This document shows positions 59,681-64,000 of a stretch of 64,000 nucleotides of DNA, piece by piece. A model generated the notes under the pieces. It had not been told where the DNA came from and searched no databases. It saw only the letters and a list, made by a program, of their open reading frames with translations. Made by a program: the position numbers and the translations under genes. This DNA comes from Mesorhabditis belari (taxonomy: Eukaryota > Nematoda > Chromadorea > Rhabditida > Rhabditidae): the NCBI GenBank assembly GCA_958450365.1, contig CAUEEP010000741.1, forward strand, positions 2,118,501-2,182,500, written 5' to 3'. Position 1 is the stretch's first letter. Each line of letters opens with the position of its first letter.

Positions 59681-62600
59681 TTAGTCGAGTGTTTCCAATT
59701 TCAAATCATCGAATCCATCATCCGAGTTTAAGAAGACTGGAAGCTTGATGGGTGGACCTTCAACGATTTCGACGTTTCCTCTCTGAAGTTCAATATAAAG
59801 AAATAGTAAGTTGTTAAACTGTGAGTCTAAAAATCTATCCATAACCAATAACTTAAAAGTATTAAAATAGAATTTGATTGGATCACAAAATCCTATATAC
59901 CAAGAGACAATAAAACCGTCGATCAGGGACAGGATTCTGAAGAGAATAGTCGGAACGATTAGAAAAATAACAACTTTATAAAAGATTGTGGGCTTTTCAG
60001 GGAAGCACCGATATGACAAGTGTCTGGTATGGCATTATGGCTCATGTCCGGAAAACTTCGCACCAAATGGAAGATCGGTAGGGAATTTTTAACAATATGT
60101 AAATGATAAATGAGATAAAAGGTGTATCCTTTATCCAAAATAGGCCATTTACAATGCAAAAGTAGAACCCCTATGTAAATGACTTGCAAGGTGTTCTTTG
60201 TGCGGCTGCATAATCACTAGCCGTCTGGCAAACACGTCTGGTATAAAGTGCTTCCCTTTTGGAGTCCGTAAAGGGGGAGGAACGGTGAGCGATTGAGCCA
60301 GTGCTGGGGCTTTTTTTTGGGGCGTCACTATGCCCAAACTCTCGGGATCAATTTTTGCCTTAAATTTGGCTGGATTCTTCTACAAATCCACTATTTTTCT
60401 TCAGATTCAAAACCATTGTGTTACAGCAGCCAAACTGAGGGAACAGTCCGATCTGTCGCTCAATATTGTCTCTCAATTCCCCTAGGATTATGTGCTCCAA
60501 TCAAGTTCCACTAGAAAGCCTAAAAATCACTTTCAAAACTATATAAAGTTAATAATATGCTCCAACAATGTATGAATTTTTAAAGCGCGGTTACGCATGC
60601 AAAAATCCCATCAAGAATCCTTTTTTCTTTCAATAGAATGAATAAAGGAACGTTTTCAAATCTTTTTGCCTCTTTCATTCATTGTCAGGTGCTTTCCTTA
60701 CCTCAAGCTCTTCAATTTGGCGTGCCCTTTTGAGTTGAGCTGATCGAAGATCGGCTTCTTGTGCAATCCACTCGCGAATTCGTTTCGACGCGACACCGAA
60801 TTTCCGTGCTGCCTCGTTTTTGATTGGATTTTCCTTCACGTAATCGACCACTTCCAACTTAAAATCCACACTGTACGTTCTTTGTTGTCTCTTCGCCTTT
60901 CCATCACCTGTCGAATTTGGGCTGTCAGCCATCGATACCTGAAATCTGACCTATTATTAAAGATCTTCTTTGTTCTTTTTTGCTGCTCACTTGCAAACAC
61001 TTATTGATATCAAAACTTGTATCCATTTTGTTCTGATATTTTAAATTCCAATTTCAAACCTTTCCTCCCTGAAGTTCAAAGTCGTATTCACCATGATCTT
61101 GCTTCGGGATCACCATCAGATCATCATCCTGAAATCTGGTAATTTGGCAAATAATTTCTACTGGGGTCATTTGATATTTTGCACTAAAAGCTTACTGAAA
61201 TACGAATACCATAGACTTTTACATAAAAACAATACCGTTTCCTCGTAATTTTCCCATTTCGAATAGCCACCTTCATCGAGATTCTCGCCAATCTAAATCA
61301 ACTCTTGAAACATGAACATTGAATTTACAGGGTGCGGCAAAATTATGGAACGGATGCTTATTGATGAATTAAAAGAAGAAAATGAAGAGCGTACTCCTAG
61401 TGTTATATATCATTTGAAAGCTCTTAATAAATACTAAAAAATCGAATAGCTAAATCAACAATTTGTGCCAACCTTGAAAAAATTTAAAGACCTGAACATG
61501 ACACTCCTGAAAAAGATGATCTTCTGTTTTAACGTCAACTAGACCAGTTATTATACTGATTATATCTGCAGAAATACAGGAATAAAAATCTCATCAATTA
61601 GTACATAAACTTAAGAAAAAGTTCTGATAGGAACTGAAAAAAAACGTAAAAATCGAAAACTAGTGTTTTAAGAGAAACATTCAAATGTTCAAAAACTATT
61701 TTTAACAGATTAAACCCGAAACTTTCTTGTTAATAATTTTGTTAAAACCTTTAAAGCTAATACTTTCAGAACAAAGAACAGTTAAAAATGTTGGAAATCG
61801 CTATTTTTAAAAATTACCTCGGTTCAGTGTCACGTTCAGGTCCTTAAATTTTTCCACGATTGGCACAAATTGTTGATTAGCTATTCTATTTTGTAGTATT
61901 TATTAAGAGCTTTCAAATTATATATAACACTAGGAGTATGCTCTACATTTTTTTCTTTTAATTCATCAATAAGCATCCGTTCCATAATTTTGCCGCACCC
62001 TGTACACGGTACGATTATTGCTTAGATTATATAGATTATTGCTTAAAAAGTTAACGGCTACACAAAAACAAGACCAACCCTCTTTGTTGCTTTGTAGATG
62101 ACTTTGTGCCTGTTATATTGACATCCAACGGGTCGCTTCTCATCCGTATATCTACCATTGGCCATCAATCTTTTCACATGTGGTCGCATATCTTTCGTGA
62201 AACTCGTGATGATCCCTTCAACGATCCTTCCCGATTTGATGTTCATGAAACAGAGCACGCGGTCGCCAAGGCTGAAAACTTTAAAGATTTATTTGACAAC
62301 AATGAGTTCATTTTGTACCTTTTTTGTAATTTAAAGTAAACAGTAAGTGGACTTCTCTTGAAAAATTCGTCTATTTGTTGTTAAAACCAATACCTGAGCT
62401 CTTCCAATTCAGCCAGCGCATAATACTCATCGGATTCGAGTTGTTTGTTGAAACAGGGCATCGTTGGATCAAATGGAACACATGGACATGCCTTCTTCTT
62501 ATTCTCATCAAAAATGGAAGCCACTGGAGAAGTGCTTGAGGTCGCTCTCTCATCATCCAAATCAATGAGTGGAATTGGCGTGACTTTTGTAGATTGGGCG

Positions 62601-63017
62601 TGGATTTGGCGGCTGTAATTGAGAGATTTTGAAGTTTTCGCAAAAGTTTATTCAATAGCTTAAGTCTGGTATTACTTTTAGACTCGGAAAAGTGCCCTGA
62701 AATTGCTACACTTACTAAACTTGAATATAAACTGCTTGTTTATATCGGCAAGATTGGAATATTTGAAAATTGAAGCTTTCAATATTTTATAATATTGAAA
62801 GCTTGTCCTTACAACTTTTCCGAGTCGCTGCTATTTCAAAATCCACATTTCTAACCAACCTATAATCAGCATTCATATTCAAGTAGTTGTATGTGACTGG
62901 ATTTTTGTAATGATCGACCACTTTTCCCAATACATCCAACATCGAGTCTCCGTCCAAATCGTATTTTGCCGCCACTGTGTCCAAATGCTTGCAAATCTCG
63001 AGCGTTATTGGATTCAT
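59681..63017 (-). CDS. Uncharacterised protein with Brinker-type DNA-binding exon
   Basis: Seven exons with compatible phases, 62860-63017, 62394-62612, 62079-62271, 61236-61292, 61060-61128, 60702-60938 and 59681-59782, give 344 residues. Exon 1 starts MNPITLEICKHLDTVAAKYD (an upstream AG suggests a further, perhaps untranslated, exon). Exon 2 is acidic with a CPCVPFDPTMPC motif. Exon 3 (GDRVLCFMNIKSGRIVEGII) looks like a small barrel (KOW/Tudor-like, inference). Exons 4 and 5 are acidic. Exon 6 encodes RTYSVDFKLEVVDYVKENP, then NEAARKFGVASKRIREW, the pattern of the Brinker/psq-type helix-turn-helix found in Drosophila Brinker and in pogo-type transposases. The last exon is acidic (VEIVEGPP). 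Probably nuclear. Function unknown; the Brinker exon could also be read as a separate small gene starting at the internal Met (60932). Confidence 0.65.
61328..62002. mobile_element. Long-TIR MITE in intron 3 of the Brinker-domain gene
   Basis: 675 bp, TA on both sides, ends cagggtgcggcaaaattatg and its inverse; the inverted repeats run well over 150 bp. The first ten bases match the ends of the mariner copy at 13430-14164, the rest does not. Confidence 0.85.
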
Positions 63018-63098
63018 TCTGAAATTTGGAAAGATAATTAAGTAAGAGATCAGAAAAACGCTAGTAAGAGATCAGAAAAACAAATCTTGAATATAATA

Positions 63099-63644
63099 CA
63101 GGGTGTTCAATATATATGGAGGCTTTTGAGTTTGAGGGTTGTTTAGCGCTTCAAAAATCGGTTCTTAAAAAATCATTAAGAAAACATTGAATGACAAAGT
63201 TGGGACAAACATGACATGCTTACTTACTTTTACTGTTTACTCAATTTGTTATGCGAAAAACCGATTCATTGAAACTTGTTCACTAAATTAGACCTGAAGG
63301 GGTCAGACCTAGTTATTCTTGTTTAATGATAAGAAATTCTTCACTATTTACTAGTTTTCAAATTTATGGAACATTAAAAATGTGGTAATCATAACACAGT
63401 TTGATTTTTCCAAGAAAACTTAACATAAGTTTGTGACAAACTCAATTTATTCGATCTCCGTGCCACACTGAGCGCTTTTCACAAAAATTTCTAGACAAAC
63501 ATCAACACGAAAGGCAATAATTTTGAAAAAAAGTGACTTAAACTTGCTAAAGATGATATGTTTGTTTCTTTTTAGCATTAGATTTGTACAAAACGAGCCT
63601 TAAATCTAATGATCTATTCGCCCCCATAAATATTGAACACCCTG
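63099..63644 (-). mobile_element. Mariner/Tc1-type MITE (CAGGGTGTTCAATAT ends)
   Basis: Ends cagggtgttcaatatatatg and cataaatattgaacaccctg. The left flank is TA; the right flank is CG, so that TSD copy has mutated. It lies just upstream of the Brinker-domain gene's first exon. A short minus-strand frame near 63420-63480 may be a transposase tail, unconfirmed. Confidence 0.65.
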
Positions 63645-63827
63645 CGGTAAAATTTATGCAAATGAATGACTTGAAAATTTTAAAAATGAGGTTTTTTAAG
63701 TGAAGCTAGTTTCCAAAAAAAAGGTAGCAGCTTTTATTTAAAAATGAAATAAGGACAACAATTGGATCAGCAAGTGACAGAAATAAATAGTGGCAAATAT
63801 CTTTGAAAATTTTCTTGCAAGATCAAT

Positions 63828-63974
63828 ATGGAGGGCGGTGTGCGTGGGGCAGATGAGGTCGGGTGGTCAGGCTTTGGGCTGACCACCGGGCGAGGGGAAA
63901 TAGTGCATGAGATTGGGAGGAGTAGAGAAAGCCAAGGTCAGGCACACAGACCCGCCCCACACCGCCCTCTATGT
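63828..63974. repeat. GC-rich double hairpin
   Basis: Outer arms gagggcggtgtgcgtggggc and gccccacaccgccctc, and an inner hairpin gtggtcaggctttgggctgaccac. Far more GC-rich than anything around it. No gene recognised. Could be a foldback element or a structured RNA. Confidence 0.6.
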
Positions 63975-64000
63975 ATCGATCGGAGTGTCGGTTATACAGT

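Noticed and set aside
60149..60514. Open frames on both strands in intron 6 of the Brinker-domain gene
   Set aside because: No family motif, no matching phase with neighbouring exons and no repeat identity.

Overview
The window is a TE-rich stretch of nuclear DNA from a nematode. This rests on seven genes of the secreted transthyretin-like (TTR) family, which is largely nematode-specific, on a DEG/ENaC channel with degenerin-type motifs, on short AT-rich introns with TTTCAG-type acceptors, and on many mariner/Tc1-derived elements with TA target duplications. I cannot name the species. All gene models below were built by hand from splice signals, reading-phase continuity and family motifs. No database search was possible.

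Layout. From 1 to 12.4 kb, a DEG/ENaC-type channel subunit runs on the minus strand (ten exons found, N-terminus missing). Its introns hold a solo LTR, tRNA-derived repeats, minisatellites and MITEs. Four phase-compatible plus-strand exons of an unidentified gene lie at 7.5, 12.5, 18.4 and 19.7 kb, two of them interleaved with or next to the channel exons. From 13 to 21 kb is a belt of deleted mariner, Ginger-like and foldback elements. From 21.4 to 29.0 kb, an AMP-activated protein kinase gamma subunit is encoded on the plus strand (ten exons, four CBS motifs), again with repeats in most long introns.

From 30.4 to 59.4 kb, seven TTR-like genes (A to G) lie head to tail on the minus strand. 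D and E are a recent tandem duplication. Genes F and G are separated by a mobile-element block: a deleted mariner, an intact-looking Tc1 element with long terminal inverted repeats, an apparently intact Ginger-type (retroviral-integrase-like) DNA transposon of 2.77 kb, and a LINE relic. From 59.7 to 63.0 kb is a seven-exon minus-strand gene of unknown function that carries a Brinker-type helix-turn-helix (DNA-binding) exon. The right edge holds a mariner-like MITE and a GC-rich double hairpin.

Working relations. The host genes are unrelated functionally as far as can be seen: an ion channel, an energy-sensing kinase subunit, secreted TTR proteins and a possible nuclear factor. What connects the region is transposition. 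Insertions are ordered by nesting (Ginger first, then Tc1 or mariner into its TATA duplication). The D/E duplication gives an empty-site/filled-site pair for one Ginger-like insertion. The most unusual material is the intact Ginger element with palindromic subterminal repeats, the tRNA-like unit whose A-box segment is amplified about 17 times, and the host gene with a transposase-type DNA-binding exon.
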